From: a bacterium 0.1xD8-71
GTDB taxonomy: Bacteria > Bacillota > Clostridia > Lachnospirales > Lachnospiraceae
Assembly: GCA_003612405.1 (NCBI GenBank)
Contig: RAYR01000015.1
Span: 62,001-126,000 of the forward strand
Length of the DNA stretch: 64,000 nt
Direction: 5' to 3'
Shown here: one piece after another, positions 35,224-44,792 of the stretch
How the letters are laid out: every line of letters begins with the position of its first letter
Position numbering within the stretch: position 1 is the stretch's first letter
Position numbers and translations under genes: made by a program
The notes under the pieces: generated by a model
Told to the model about the DNA's origin: nothing
What the model saw: the letters and a program-made list of their open reading frames with translations, nothing else
Database searches by the model: none

Positions 35224-35853
35224 ATGATTGTGACGCAGATGACAGGGATGTCCAGATCGCGCTGTAAAGTTTACGTGGACGGACAGTTTGCCTTTGTGCT
35301 TTACAAAGGGGAATTACGGGAATTTGGGATTGAAGAGGAGAAAGAGATTTCTGAGACCTGTTATCAGCAGATTATGACAGAGCTTCTTCCCAGAAGAGCG
35401 AAAAAGAGAGCCCTGAATCTTTTGGAAGCGAAAGATTATACCAGCGGGCAGCTTCGGGAAAAGCTTAGACAGGGAGAGTATCCGCCGGCTTGTATTGATG
35501 AGGCCATTGCCTATGTGGAGTCTTATGGTTATGTGGACGACCTGCGTTATGCCAGGGATTTTATTACCTATCATCTGGAAAATAAAAGCAGGATGCGCAT
35601 GGAACAGGATCTTATGCGTAAGGGGATAGGCAGGGATATCATAGAGGAGGCATTTGATGCAGTGGAGCAGGCAGGATCAGGGCAGGATGAAGTGGCAATG
35701 ATCAGGAAGCTTCTGGAAAAGAAAAATTATGATGTTCATACGTCTACCAGACAGGATAAACAAAGAATGTACGGTTTCCTTTATCGGAAGGGGTTTCACA
35801 CAGATGCAATCAGTAGAGCACTTTTGCTTGACATAACATCAAATTCATTATAG
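35224..35853 (+). CDS. recX: Regulatory protein RecX
   Basis: RecX limits RecA filament growth. The 209-residue protein begins MIVTQMTGMSRSRCKVYVDGQFAFVLYKGEL and has the three-helix repeats (LLEAKDYTSGQLREKLRQG, YVDDLRYARDFITYHLENKSRMRMEQDLMRKGI, YGFLYRKGFHTDAI). ATG 35224 is preferred because GAGG lies six bases before it; in-frame ATGs at 35212 and 35218 are possible. It is 61 bases after recA and is probably co-transcribed with it. Confidence 0.9.
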   Translation: MIVTQMTGMSRSRCKVYVDGQFAFVLYKGELREFGIEEEKEISETCYQQIMTELLPRRAKKRALNLLEAKDYTSGQLREKLRQGEYPPACIDEAIAYVESYGYVDDLRYARDFITYHLENKSRMRMEQDLMRKGIGRDIIEEAFDAVEQAGSGQDEVAMIRKLLEKKNYDVHTSTRQDKQRMYGFLYRKGFHTDAISRALLLDITSNSL

Positions 35854-35968
35854 AATTAATATGTTGTAATTTTGCTAACTATCGGGATGTTGTCATTTGC
35901 ACGATGGAAATGTCCGACAATAGATTAGATGATGTACAATGAAAATTTAATAAGGAGGTGCTCCTGTA

Positions 35969-37516
35969 ATGTGGCAAGTTGTGTTAGCAGTAGTCATCAC
36001 ACTGGTGGTCGCCATTCCTGTTTCTGCTTTGACAGCCGTTAACTATCGCAAGAAAGTTGTGGAGGCGAAGCTGGGTAATGCGGACGAAAAGGCCAGGGAA
36101 ATCATTGATGAAGCTCTCAAAACTGCTGAGACGAAGAAGCGTGAATCGTTGCTTGAGGTCAAGGAAGAGTCCATTCGTACCAAAAATGAATTGGACAAGG
36201 AAATCAAGGAACGTCGTGCCGAGGCACAACGCTATGAGCGTCGTATCCAGCAGAAGGAAGAGAACATCGACAAGAAAGCGGATGCTATTGAGAAAAAGGA
36301 AGCAAGTCTGGCACAGAGGGAAGAAGCTCTTGCCAAACAGCGTGAAGAAATTTCCAAGCTGAACGAGCAAAGATTACAGGAACTAGAACGAATCTCAGGT
36401 TTGACCTCCGAACAAGCAAAAGATTATTTGTTGAAAATTGTTGAAGATGAAGTGAAACATGAAACTGCTGTCCTGATCAAGGAGATGGAGAGCAGGGCGA
36501 AGGAAGAGGCGGATAAGAAGGCGAAGGAATATGTGGTCACAGCAATTCAGAAATGTGCCGCAGACCATGTGTCCGAGACCACCATATCCGTGGTACAGCT
36601 TCCGAACGATGAAATGAAAGGCAGAATTATCGGTAGAGAGGGTCGTAATATCAGAACACTTGAAACCATGACAGGTGTTGACCTGATTATCGATGATACG
36701 CCGGAAGCAGTTATCTTATCCGGATTTGATCCGATCCGCAGAGAAGTTGCGAGGATTGCTCTCGAGAAACTGATTGTAGATGGGCGTATACATCCGGCAA
36801 GAATTGAAGAGATGGTCGAGAAGGCCCAGAAAGAAGTGGAAGTCATGATCAAAGAGGAAGGTGAAGCTGCTACCCTCGAGGTCGGTGTACATGGCATCCA
36901 TCCTGAACTTGTCAGACTGCTCGGTAAGATGAAGTTCAGAACCAGTTATGGTCAGAACGCATTAAAACATTCTATTGAAGTGGCGCAGTTATCCGGTCTG
37001 CTTGCGGCAGAGATGGGACTGGATGTCAGAATGGCAAAACGTGCAGGGTTACTGCATGATATTGGTAAAGCTGTGGATCATGAAATGGAAGGATCACATA
37101 TCCAGCTGGGTGTTGAACTTTGCCGGAAGTATAAAGAGGGTCCGGTTGTTATCAATGCGGTAGAGTCACATCATGGAGATGTGGAAGCGCAGACATTAAT
37201 CGCATGTATTGTGCAGGCGGCAGATACGATTTCTGCGGCGAGACCGGGTGCAAGAAGAGAAACATTAGAAACATATACAACAAGACTAAAACAATTAGAA
37301 GACATTACAAACAATTTCAAAGGTGTTGACAAATCTTTTGCTATTCAGGCAGGTAGAGAGATTCGTGTTATGGTAGTTCCAGAACAGATCAGTGATTCTG
37401 ACATGGTATTACTTGCAAGAGATATTTCCAAGCAGATAGAGGCAGAGCTGGAATATCCTGGGCAGATTAAGGTGAATGTAATTCGAGAGAGCCGTGTCGT
37501 TGATTACGCTAAGTAG
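35969..37516 (+). CDS. rny: Ribonuclease Y
   Basis: Membrane-anchored endoribonuclease that starts decay of many mRNAs. The 515-residue protein has an N-terminal membrane helix (about 3-22), a long coiled coil (about 30-200), a KH domain ([21 protein letters not shown]) and an HD domain ([13 protein letters not shown]), ending [14 protein letters not shown], which is normal. ATG 35969 follows AAGGAGGTG. The remnant insertion element starts eight bases after its stop, so its natural terminator may have been replaced by the element's end hairpin. Confidence 0.97.
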   Translation: MWQVVLAVVITLVVAIPVSALTAVNYRKKVVEAKLGNADEKAREIIDEALKTAETKKRESLLEVKEESIRTKNELDKEIKERRAEAQRYERRIQQKEENIDKKADAIEKKEASLAQREEALAKQREEISKLNEQRLQELERISGLTSEQAKDYLLKIVEDEVKHETAVLIKEMESRAKEEADKKAKEYVVTAIQKCAADHVSETTISVVQLPNDEMKGRIIGREGRNIRTLETMTGVDLIIDDTPEAVILSGFDPIRREVARIALEKLIVDGRIHPARIEEMVEKAQKEVEVMIKEEGEAATLEVGVHGIHPELVRLLGKMKFRTSYGQNALKHSIEVAQLSGLLAAEMGLDVRMAKRAGLLHDIGKAVDHEMEGSHIQLGVELCRKYKEGPVVINAVESHHGDVEAQTLIACIVQAADTISAARPGARRETLETYTTRLKQLEDITNNFKGVDKSFAIQAGREIRVMVVPEQISDSDMVLLARDISKQIEAELEYPGQIKVNVIRESRVVDYAK

Positions 37517-37524
37517 CATGGAAA

Positions 37525-38306
37525 GGGGGTGTCGCAAAATCATCAAATTAGATGATCGAGCGGCACCCCTGCTCTATATTTTGAAAAATTCAGTTAAAAC
37601 CTTTTGTTTGGGAAATTTTTCTTGATTTTGGGCAGACTTTAATAAATCTTTTGTTTTTCTTGGCTTTTATGCTGTTTCTTTTACCGGAAATAGATGGCTT
37701 TGAGTACGTTCATGTTGGATTTTTGCATGCAGTTTGTTGATGTTATAGCCCATACACAGCAGGAGAATCTCAAGTTTTACTTTGGATTTCCTCCGCAACA
37801 GAAATCTTTGGAATTCGTAATCACTTTTCAGAACACCAAAAGCTCCTTCTACTTGAATGGAACGATTCATCCGATATTTGATTCCCCTTTCACTCAAAAT
37901 ATTTTCGTAGGATTCCTGCCGCTTCTCCAGAAAACTTTTGGAAATATATAATCGTTTATTGGCTTTTGCTCTGGTACATTTTTCTTTATAAGGACATCCC
38001 GTACAGTCTTCACTTTCGTAGCCTGAATCCGCTGTTACACTTAAATATCGGAACCCCAGCTTTTCAGTTCGTGGCTCAGCAGTCGGACCGAATCATCTTC
38101 AGGAACCAGACCTTCCAAATTTAATGGCAAAACCAGTTGATAAGGCTCGCCAAATTCGGTATAATTTTTACGGTATTTTAATTTACTTGACATATCTTAT
38201 TATACCACAGATGGCAGGTTCTTCGGAGCCTGCTTTTCTGTTTTCAGGCACAAAAATGGAGCTGCTGATCCAGTAGTGATCACTCATCTACTTTTGCAAC
38301 AGCCCC
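37525..38306 (-). mobile_element. Decayed IS1182-family element
   Basis: Bounded by inverted ends: AAGGGGGTGTCGCAAAA on the left (37523-37539) and, on the right (38291-38308), the reverse complement of AAGGGGCTGTTGCAAAA; 15 of 17 positions match. About 780 bases are left, under half of a normal element. The transposase frame inside is broken by two internal deletions and a frameshift. The left end also folds back on itself (GGGGTGTCGC with GCGGCACCCC, 37526-37567), which could act as a terminator for rny. Confidence 0.85.
37667..38193 (-). pseudogene. IS1182-family transposase, deleted and frameshifted
   Basis: Three pieces of one transposase are readable on the minus strand. The N-terminal piece (from ATG at 38193) reads KYRKNYTEFGEPYQLVLPLN and NLEGLVPEDDSVRLLS before a stop at 38041. 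Shifted by one frame, KLGFRYLSVTADSGYESE follows, holding an Asp of the DDE catalytic site, and this joins directly to DCTGCPYKEKCTRAKANK and the normal C-terminus (RMNRSIQVEGAFGVLK). The gap between pieces 1 and 2 removes most of the catalytic core; the second joint is between similar short words (YESE/CEDC), suggesting deletion at a short repeat. The element cannot transpose by itself. Confidence 0.88.
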
Positions 38307-38416
38307 TTCTTTTGTGTCTGTGTATCGGTACAGACAGGGGAATAATATGGATCGTTTCTGTACAGTTTTACTAGAAACAGTATACTTTAGGAAATAAAAT
38401 TATCTTTTCTGTATAC

Positions 38417-38445
38417 TTGTGAAATTGGGGAAACTGTAGTAGAAT
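38417..38445 (+). promoter_or_regulatory. Candidate promoter for the aminotransferase
   Basis: TTGTGA (38417-38422), a 17-base spacer and TAGAAT (38440-38445), 52 bases before the gene start and outside the insertion element. Confidence 0.6.
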
Positions 38446-38496
38446 GATTAACGATGTATGATTGTATACAATTATTCAATTATTATGGAGGACAAC

Positions 38497-39780
38497 ATGA
38501 AACCGTACAGAGAAATGAGCAAGGATGAACTCACACAGCAGAAAGCAGAACTGATCAAACAATTTGAAGATGCTAAGGGAATGGGATTAAAACTTGATAT
38601 GTCCAGAGGGAAACCGACTTCTGCACAGCTTGACATGACCATGGGACTTATGGATGCATTAAATTCTGATTCGGATATGATGACCATGGACGGTATTGAT
38701 ACCAGAAATTATGGACTGATGGACGGTATCATAGAGGCGAAGCACCTGTTGGCGGATGTGATGAGTGTTCCGGCAGAAAATGTGATCGTGTACGGTAATT
38801 CAAGTCTGTCCATTATGTATGATACAATTTCCCGTTCCGTGACTCATGGAGTGATGGGATCCACTCCATGGTGCAAACTGGAACAGGTAAAGTTTTTATG
38901 CCCGGTGCCTGGATATGACAGACATTTTGCCATCACACAGCATTTCGGGATTGAGATGATTTTAATTCCCATGACACCGGATGGCCCGGATATGGATCTG
39001 GTAGAAAAGTATGTCAATGAAGACCCGGCAGTAAAAGGAATCTGGTGTGTACCGAAATACTCTAATCCTCAGGGAATATCCTACTCGGATGAGACAGTAA
39101 GGAGATTTGCCGCATTAAAGCCGGCGGCAGAGGATTTCAGGATTTACTGGGATAACGCTTATGCGATCCATCATTTATATGAAGATAAGCAGGATCAGAT
39201 TCTGGAGATTTTAAGTGAGTGTGAGAAGGCCGGCAATCCAGATATGGTTTATGAATTCTGTTCTACTTCCAAAATCACCTTTTCCGGAAGCGGTATTGCA
39301 GCAATGGCTTCTTCACCGGCCAATCTGGCGGATATCAAGAAGACGCTCACCTTGCAGACCATCGGCTATGATAAGGTCAATCAGCTTCGACATGCCAGAT
39401 ATTTTAAGAATGTGGAAGGCATGATGGCTCATATGAAGAAACATGCTGATATTCTGCGCCCTAAATTTGAAGCGGTATTGTCTGTACTGGACAGAGAACT
39501 AGGCGGGCTTGGCATTGGAGAGTGGACCAGACCGCTTGGTGGATATTTTATCTCCTTTGATGCCATGGAGGGCTGTGCCAAAGCTATCGTGGAGAAATGT
39601 AAGGAGGCAGGGGTGGTTCTTACGGGGGCAGGTGCCACCTTCCCTTATGGTAAGGATCCAAAAGACAGTAATATCCGTATAGCGCCTACGTTTCCGACTT
39701 CGGAGGAGATGGCGGCAGCTACAGACATATTTGTGCTTTGTGTAAAACTGGTCAGCGTGGAGAAGCTGTTGCAGGCATAA
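38497..39780 (+). CDS. MocR-like class I aminotransferase
   Basis: A 427-residue PLP enzyme of the aminotransferase group often labelled 'aspartate aminotransferase, MocR-like' (PF12897). It starts PYREMSKDELTQQKAELIKQ with GLKLDMSRGKPTSAQLDM. The cofactor lysine lies in EFCSTSKITFSGSGIAAM, and DPAVKGIWCVPKYSNPQG plus WDNAYAIHHL cover the PLP ring contacts. The lack of an N-terminal GntR domain shows it is an enzyme and not a regulator. Substrate is unknown. ATG 38497 is chosen because GGAGG lies seven bases before it; an upstream ATG at 38458 has no ribosome site. Confidence 0.88.
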   Translation: MKPYREMSKDELTQQKAELIKQFEDAKGMGLKLDMSRGKPTSAQLDMTMGLMDALNSDSDMMTMDGIDTRNYGLMDGIIEAKHLLADVMSVPAENVIVYGNSSLSIMYDTISRSVTHGVMGSTPWCKLEQVKFLCPVPGYDRHFAITQHFGIEMILIPMTPDGPDMDLVEKYVNEDPAVKGIWCVPKYSNPQGISYSDETVRRFAALKPAAEDFRIYWDNAYAIHHLYEDKQDQILEILSECEKAGNPDMVYEFCSTSKITFSGSGIAAMASSPANLADIKKTLTLQTIGYDKVNQLRHARYFKNVEGMMAHMKKHADILRPKFEAVLSVLDRELGGLGIGEWTRPLGGYFISFDAMEGCAKAIVEKCKEAGVVLTGAGATFPYGKDPKDSNIRIAPTFPTSEEMAAATDIFVLCVKLVSVEKLLQA

Positions 39781-39814
39781 TGAATCTGAAACGTGGAAAG
39801 AAAGGAGTAAGACA

Positions 39815-40351
39815 ATGGATCATTATGAAAGACTGGGAAGAGAACTGATTCAAAAGGGTGCCATCATAGATTATTACCAGGATACGATCAGGGTGCCGAA
39901 CGGTAATATCGTCAAATGGGATCTGATCAAGCATAAAGGAGCCGCCGCGGTGGTGGCTGTGCAGGATGATGGGAAACTGTTGATGGTGAGACAATATCGA
40001 AATGCACTTGACCGTGAGACACTGGAAATTCCGGCCGGAGCTCTGGATACGCCAGAGGAGCCCACAGAGGCGGCAGCGGCCAGAGAGCTGGAGGAAGAGA
40101 CCGGATATAAGGCAGGGAAACTGGAACTTTTGATTTCCCTTCGTACCACCGTTGCTTTCTGTAACGAGAAGATAGATGTTTATGTGGCGACAGAACTTAC
40201 ACCCAGCCGTCAGCATCTGGATGAAGACGAGTTTCTGAACGTAGAAAGTCATGATCTGGAGGAATTGATACAGATGATTTTTGACTGTAAGATTCAGGAT
40301 GGCAAGACAGTCTCTTCCCTGCTTGCCTATAAGGAAAAATATTGCCGATAA
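39815..40351 (+). CDS. Nudix hydrolase, ADP-ribose pyrophosphatase-like
   Basis: A 178-residue Nudix protein. The box is AARELEEETGY preceded by EIPAGALDTPEEPTEA; the spacing between the first Gly and the REL-EEETG segment is one residue longer than the classic G-x5-E-x7-REU. The N-terminal beta strands (DTIRVPNGNIVKWDLIKHKGAAAVVAV) and overall layout match the ADP-ribose pyrophosphatase group (NudF). ATG 39815 follows AAAGGAGTAAGAC. spoIIM follows after about 60 bases; nudF-like genes lie next to spoIIM in Bacillus and many Clostridia, which supports the call. Confidence 0.88.
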   Translation: MDHYERLGRELIQKGAIIDYYQDTIRVPNGNIVKWDLIKHKGAAAVVAVQDDGKLLMVRQYRNALDRETLEIPAGALDTPEEPTEAAAARELEEETGYKAGKLELLISLRTTVAFCNEKIDVYVATELTPSRQHLDEDEFLNVESHDLEELIQMIFDCKIQDGKTVSSLLAYKEKYCR

Positions 40352-40413
40352 AAAGATAGCTGTCATGCCTGGTGCCTCCTGGACATATATTGAAAAAGAT
40401 GAGGAAAGAGGGT

Positions 40414-41022
40414 ATGGGCGTGCGGCAGTCATGGTCAAAAAACAGCTATTATATGGTTTATCTGTTTATGATTGGTCTTTTTATCGGGATACTGGTGGTG
40501 AATGTAGGACATGACACCTGGATTGTGGACAGTAACCTTTTGGGAACAGAGATGATTCTGCGCCTGAAGAACAGTATCCCGGAAGGGGAAGGATTGTTTG
40601 GTTATGTATTGAAACACAGAATGTTCACCCTCTGTATGCTGGCACTGCTGTCTACCACCATGGTGGGACTGCCGGTGATCTGTGTTTATATTTGTTATAT
40701 GGGGCTCTCGGCAGGCTGCCTTTTGTCAGTGGCAGTGATCCGTTATGGGATCCGGGGGCTTTTATTTGTGGCGGCAGGTTTGCTGCCACAGGCTTTTTGC
40801 CTGGTGCCGGCCTATATAGGACTTTTTATCTGGGCCGTGGGTCTTAACAGGACTTTATATGCACCCAGGACATATCTGGACGGATATGAACGTTACAGCA
40901 GACAGTTTTATCTGAAAAAAGGAACACAGCTTGTTGTTGTGACAGCAGTTGTCATAATGGGATGTCTGTTAGAAAGTTATGTCAATCCTAAAATCATACA
41001 TTTTGTTCTGAAAATTTTTTGA
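40414..41022 (+). CDS. spoIIM: Stage II sporulation protein M
   Basis: Part of the SpoIIDMP complex that dissolves septal peptidoglycan during engulfment. The 202-residue product has about five hydrophobic segments (MVYLFMIGLFIGILVV, MFTLCMLALLSTTMVGLPVICVYICY, GIRGLLFVAAGLLPQAFCLVPAY, a C-terminal VVVTAVVIMGCLLESYV), the SpoIIM pattern. ATG 40414 is chosen with GAGG nine bases before it; GTG 40372 and ATG 40399 are alternatives without a good site. It follows the Nudix gene and precedes xerD, as in Bacillus. Confidence 0.87.
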   Translation: MGVRQSWSKNSYYMVYLFMIGLFIGILVVNVGHDTWIVDSNLLGTEMILRLKNSIPEGEGLFGYVLKHRMFTLCMLALLSTTMVGLPVICVYICYMGLSAGCLLSVAVIRYGIRGLLFVAAGLLPQAFCLVPAYIGLFIWAVGLNRTLYAPRTYLDGYERYSRQFYLKKGTQLVVVTAVVIMGCLLESYVNPKIIHFVLKIF

Positions 41023-41138
41023 AAAAAATTTTTTATCTTTTTTCCAACATATAGTAGACATAAATTCTCTGGTTGACGATATCTTGTACTTTGTCGGAAA
41101 AACCGCGCAAATGCCCGTAAAATCGGCAAAAAATCCAT

Positions 41139-41167
41139 TTGCTTTTCTCAAAAAATCTGATTATAAT
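41139..41167 (+). promoter_or_regulatory. Sigma-A promoter for xerD
   Basis: TTGCTT (41139-41144), a 17-base spacer and a perfect TATAAT (41162-41167), 61 bases before the start of xerD. Confidence 0.7.
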
Positions 41168-41228
41168 GTAAGGCAGACGGTGATTTGATTTACATAAAGA
41201 ATCACGAGGGGGAAGGATTTCCGAATAC

Positions 41229-42113
41229 ATGGAGAAAGAGATCAGTGCTTTTATCACCTATTTACATAATGTGAAGAACACCTCCACCAACACAGAGTTG
41301 TCTTACAAGAGGGATCTGGAGAAAGTGCAGCACTTTATGGCAGCGCGCGGGATTGAGGAAGCGGGGAAAGTGTCGGCACAGGATCTGAGTGATTATGTAA
41401 AATATCTGGAAGATAATAAATTTGCGGCGGCCACTGTGTCCAGAAATATTGCCTCTCTGAAAGCTTTTTATCATTTTATGGTACAGGAAGGAATGGTGGC
41501 GGAGGATATCTCCGATAAGCTCAAAGCACCTAAGATTGAGAAGAAGGCACCGGGTATCATGTCTCCTGATGAAGTGGTGCGTCTTTTAGAGCAGCCCTCT
41601 GGGGATACGCCCAAAGAAATACGTGACAAAGCCATGTTGGAACTTCTCTATGCCACAGGGATCCGGGTGACCGAACTGATCACATTAAAGGTTGCCGATG
41701 TGAATATGCAGATGAGTTTTATTTTATGCCGTGACCGCAACAAGGAGAGGATCATTCCTTTTGGAAATGCAGCCAAAAGCGCCATGACACGGTATCTGAA
41801 CGGGACGAGAGAAGAGATGTTGGAGAATAAATCTTCGGATGTTCTCTTTGCCAATTGTTCCGGGCAGCCTATGAGCCGGCAGGGATTCTGGAAACTGATT
41901 AAACATTATGCCAAAAAGGCGGATATCCAGGCGGACATTACGCCGCATACCTTAAGACATTCTTTTGCGGCGCATCTGGTAGAGAACGGTGCCGATTTAA
42001 GGAGTGTTCAGGAAATGTTGGGACACTCTGATATTTCCACAACACAGATTTATGCGAACTTAAACCACAATCATATCAGGGAAGTGTACGCGAAGGCACA
42101 TCCCAGAGGTTAG
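41229..42113 (+). CDS. xerD: Tyrosine recombinase XerD
   Basis: Resolves chromosome dimers at dif. The 294-residue protein has an N-terminal SAM-like core-binding domain (about 1-85) and a catalytic domain with the complete set: Arg146 (GIRVTEL), Lys172 (in RNKER), His240 and Arg243 (HTLRHSF), His266 (GHSD) and Tyr275 (IYANL). Position after spoIIM (nudF-spoIIM-xerD in Bacillus) favours XerD over other integrases. ATG 41229 is preceded by GGGGGAAGG at a slightly long distance. Confidence 0.93.
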   Translation: MEKEISAFITYLHNVKNTSTNTELSYKRDLEKVQHFMAARGIEEAGKVSAQDLSDYVKYLEDNKFAAATVSRNIASLKAFYHFMVQEGMVAEDISDKLKAPKIEKKAPGIMSPDEVVRLLEQPSGDTPKEIRDKAMLELLYATGIRVTELITLKVADVNMQMSFILCRDRNKERIIPFGNAAKSAMTRYLNGTREEMLENKSSDVLFANCSGQPMSRQGFWKLIKHYAKKADIQADITPHTLRHSFAAHLVENGADLRSVQEMLGHSDISTTQIYANLNHNHIREVYAKAHPRG

Positions 42114-42150
42114 TGGATACCGATGTATTGAGAAATTATATAATCTATTT

Positions 42151-42186
42151 AAAAATCCTGCGGATTCTGCCCGCAGGATTTTTTTA
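42151..42186. terminator. Bidirectional terminator between xerD and DAHP synthase
   Basis: AAAAATCCTGCG / CGCAGGATTTTTTT, eight-base loop, with A and T runs on each side, so it can serve both converging genes. Confidence 0.9.
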
Positions 42187-42193
42187 AGTCTTT

Positions 42194-42245
42194 CGCTTAT
42201 TCGAGTCCGCAAAGCGGACCTCGTAATCGAGCAAAGCTCGATTTA
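42194..42245 (+). repeat. Interspersed two-hairpin repeat, copy C
   Basis: TTCGAG, stem TCCGC-AAA-GCGGA, CCTCG, then AATCGAGC-AAA-GCTCGATT. Compared with copies A and B, the second stem has changed from TTTGC/GCAAA to TCGAGC/GCTCGA, with both arms changed together. The link between the two hairpins is shorter. The terminal TTTA supplies the TTA that is the TAA stop of the minus-strand DAHP synthase gene. Confidence 0.85.
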
Positions 42246-43271
42246 GTCATAATCTGCAATATCGTAAATCAATTGTTCGGAGGCTTTCCATCCGAGACAG
42301 GGATCGGTGATGGATTTACCATAGACACCTTCACCAATCTTCTGGCATCCTTCTTCGATATAACTTTCAATCATGACACCCTTGACCATCCCATGGATAT
42401 CATGGTTCAGCTTACGGCTGTGCATGACTTCCTTAACAATACGGATCTGCTGCTCGAACTGTTTGTCGGAATTATTGTGGTTCGCATCAATGACACAGGC
42501 CGGATTGAGCAGATCGTAATCCTGATACAGGGTATAGAGGGTGTTTAAATCTTCGTAATGATAGTTGGGCAGGCTTCTGCCGTGTTTGTTGACGGAACCG
42601 CGAAGTACTGCGTGTGCCAGCGGATTGCCATTGGTTGCCACTTCCATGCCCCGGTAGATAAAGGAATGGGGATGTTGTGCTGCATAGATGGAATTGAGCA
42701 TCACGGAGAGTGTGCCGCTGGTGGGATTTTTCATACCGGCAGGCACATCGAAACCGCTGACTGTCATACGATGGTGCTGATCTTCCACGGAGCGGGCACC
42801 GATTGCCACATAGGAGAGAATATCTTCCACATACCCCCAGTTTTCGGGATAGAGCATTTCATCCGCGGCGGTCAGGCCGGATTCCTCGATGGCCCGGATA
42901 TGCATTTTACGCATGGCGATTAACCCGGCTGTGAAGTCGGGTTTCTTCTCGGGGTCAGGCTGGCTTACGATTCCTTTATAACCTTCCCCGGTGGTACGGG
43001 GTTTGTTGGTGTAGATTCTGGGAATCAGAATCAGCTTGTCCTTGACTTTTTCATTGACTCTGGCCAGTCTGTTGACATAGTCGCAGACGGCCTCTTCATT
43101 GTCGGCAGAACAGGGACCGATGATGACCAGAAATTTGCTGCTCTTTCCGGTGAGTACGTCTTTGATCTGGGCGTCTCTTTCCTGTTTCAGTTCCACAGCC
43201 TTTGTCGGCATGGGATATTCCTTACGAATATCTTCCGGGGTGGGAAGTTTCGTTACATATCGAAAAGACAT
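42243..43271 (-). CDS. aroF: 3-deoxy-7-phosphoheptulonate synthase, type I
   Basis: First step of the shikimate pathway: PEP plus erythrose 4-phosphate to DAHP. The 342-residue protein shows the class I AroF/G/H signatures LVIIGPCSADN, RIYTNKPRTTGEGYKG, GARSVEDQHHRM and DANHNNSDKQF. The start is Met at 43271 (MSFRYVTKLPTPEDI), preceded on the minus strand by AGAGGAG; the frame goes upstream to 43319 without a ribosome site. No other aro gene is in the window. Which amino acid inhibits it cannot be told. Confidence 0.95.
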   Translation of the reverse strand: MSFRYVTKLPTPEDIRKEYPMPTKAVELKQERDAQIKDVLTGKSSKFLVIIGPCSADNEEAVCDYVNRLARVNEKVKDKLILIPRIYTNKPRTTGEGYKGIVSQPDPEKKPDFTAGLIAMRKMHIRAIEESGLTAADEMLYPENWGYVEDILSYVAIGARSVEDQHHRMTVSGFDVPAGMKNPTSGTLSVMLNSIYAAQHPHSFIYRGMEVATNGNPLAHAVLRGSVNKHGRSLPNYHYEDLNTLYTLYQDYDLLNPACVIDANHNNSDKQFEQQIRIVKEVMHSRKLNHDIHGMVKGVMIESYIEEGCQKIGEGVYGKSITDPCLGWKASEQLIYDIADYD

Positions 43272-43339
43272 AAGTTTTCTCCTCTTGTATTTATGATTAT
43301 TTTCTTCTGGCAAAAACACCTACATTATAGTATATTGTT

Positions 43340-44722
43340 TTAAGAATCGCAACCCTTACGGGAAATATACAGGGCAGAGACCGTGCATAATGTGGTTTGC
43401 AGAATCTGGCTTGCCAGCATGCCCCACAGATAGCCTTTGATGCCGTAAAGCGGGATGGCGAAGAAAACAAATGCAAGGCGCAGTAACAGACTTGCCACGC
43501 TGTAACAGAAGGTCTGTGCGGTCTTCCCCAGGCCGTTCAGGATACTGCCCAGTGTGCTTGCAATGTACATAAAAGGGCAGATAAAGCTGAGAATCAGGAT
43601 GAAACTGCCGGCCAGATCCGAATGGAACAGGATGCGTCCCGCGAACCGTCCGCACAGTAAAAAGAGGGCGGTGCATAAAAATCCCAGCAGGAGACAGTAG
43701 CGGATAGAAGCCAGTATGGCCCGTCTGACAGCAGCCCTGTTGCCGTTTGCATCAGCTTCCGATATGATGGGCAGAAGCAGAACAGAGATGGAATTTGTGA
43801 TGGCGGAGGGAAAGAGGATCAGCGGCAGACTCATTCCGGTCAATACGCCGTATACGCCCAGAGCGTCCGCGTTATTCAGGCCGTAGGCCATCAGGCGGTT
43901 GGGAATATAGATAGCTTCTATACTCTGCAACAGATTGATGACCAGGCGGTTGGCGGATAAAGGAACTGCCAGGGTAAGAAGCTGTCCCATGATATGGCTG
44001 TATACGGCAATGCAGTGGTTCTTAAGGCCTTTTGTCCGGGCAGGAAGGCAGGGACGGTAGGGAAAGAGCCTGTGGGCGCGGGATAAGATAGCCAGTACCG
44101 ACACGATCATGGAGGCGCTTTCTCCGATTACCAGGCCGACCACAGCAAAGCTGATGGTGGGCTCCATATGATGCTTATGGCAGATATAGTAAATCAGGTA
44201 TACGCTTCCCACACGGCAGATTTGTTCTGCAAGCTGGGTGACGGCAGGAATTGCAGTCTTACGGATACCGAAAAAATAGCCGTTGATACAGGAATGAACA
44301 CAGGCCATAGGGATGGACACGGCTATGATACGAAGTAAGGGTGCTGTGCGGTATTCCATCAGGCAGCTGATGGCGATATCGTCCGACCAGTGATAAATCA
44401 CAAAGGCGCAGGCAATGGAGAGACCAAAAGATATCAGAAAGCCTGCCCAAAGAGTGCGGAAGGAACTTTTATAATCCCGTGTACTGGTCTCACTGGCCAC
44501 ATATTTGGAGATGGCGGTCTGGATACCGGAGACGGTGAGGGCAAAGGAGAGGGCAAGCACAGGGGAAATCAGCTGATAGATTCCCATACCCTCTGCACCG
44601 AATACATTGGACAGAAAGATCCGGTAGAAGAAACCGATCAGACGGCTTACAAGTCCGGTCAGTGTAAGAATGGCAGTTCCGGTTATTAAAGGATTTTTCC
44701 ATTTGACAGTCATAGGCACCAC
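43340..44722 (-). CDS. SpoVB-like membrane flippase
   Basis: A 460-residue MOP-superfamily membrane protein starting at GTG 44722 or ATG 44713 (TVKWKNPLITGTAILTLTGL). It carries SRLIGFFYRIFLSNVFGAEGMGIYQL, typical of the stage V sporulation protein B group, and about twelve to fourteen membrane helices. It is the second protein of this type in the window (the other is at 21588-23324) and lacks that protein's basic tail. Moves a lipid-linked precursor; involvement in spore cortex is inferred from the family only. It lies 68 bases upstream-adjacent to the DAHP synthase gene on the same strand. Confidence 0.87.
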   Translation of the reverse strand: MVPMTVKWKNPLITGTAILTLTGLVSRLIGFFYRIFLSNVFGAEGMGIYQLISPVLALSFALTVSGIQTAISKYVASETSTRDYKSSFRTLWAGFLISFGLSIACAFVIYHWSDDIAISCLMEYRTAPLLRIIAVSIPMACVHSCINGYFFGIRKTAIPAVTQLAEQICRVGSVYLIYYICHKHHMEPTISFAVVGLVIGESASMIVSVLAILSRAHRLFPYRPCLPARTKGLKNHCIAVYSHIMGQLLTLAVPLSANRLVINLLQSIEAIYIPNRLMAYGLNNADALGVYGVLTGMSLPLILFPSAITNSISVLLLPIISEADANGNRAAVRRAILASIRYCLLLGFLCTALFLLCGRFAGRILFHSDLAGSFILILSFICPFMYIASTLGSILNGLGKTAQTFCYSVASLLLRLAFVFFAIPLYGIKGYLWGMLASQILQTTLCTVSALYISRKGCDS

Positions 44723-44792
44723 ATCATGATTCGATATGGTTACAGTTTATGCGGCGAAAGTCTCATATAGTATAGAAGAAAGGGACAGAAAG

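Noticed and set aside
35854..35968. Possible promoter before rny (TTGCAC-18-TAGATT)
   Set aside because: Spacing of 18 and a weak -10 make it no better than chance in AT-rich DNA.
37694..37951. 85-codon plus-strand frame in the insertion element
   Set aside because: It is the antisense of the C-terminal transposase piece.
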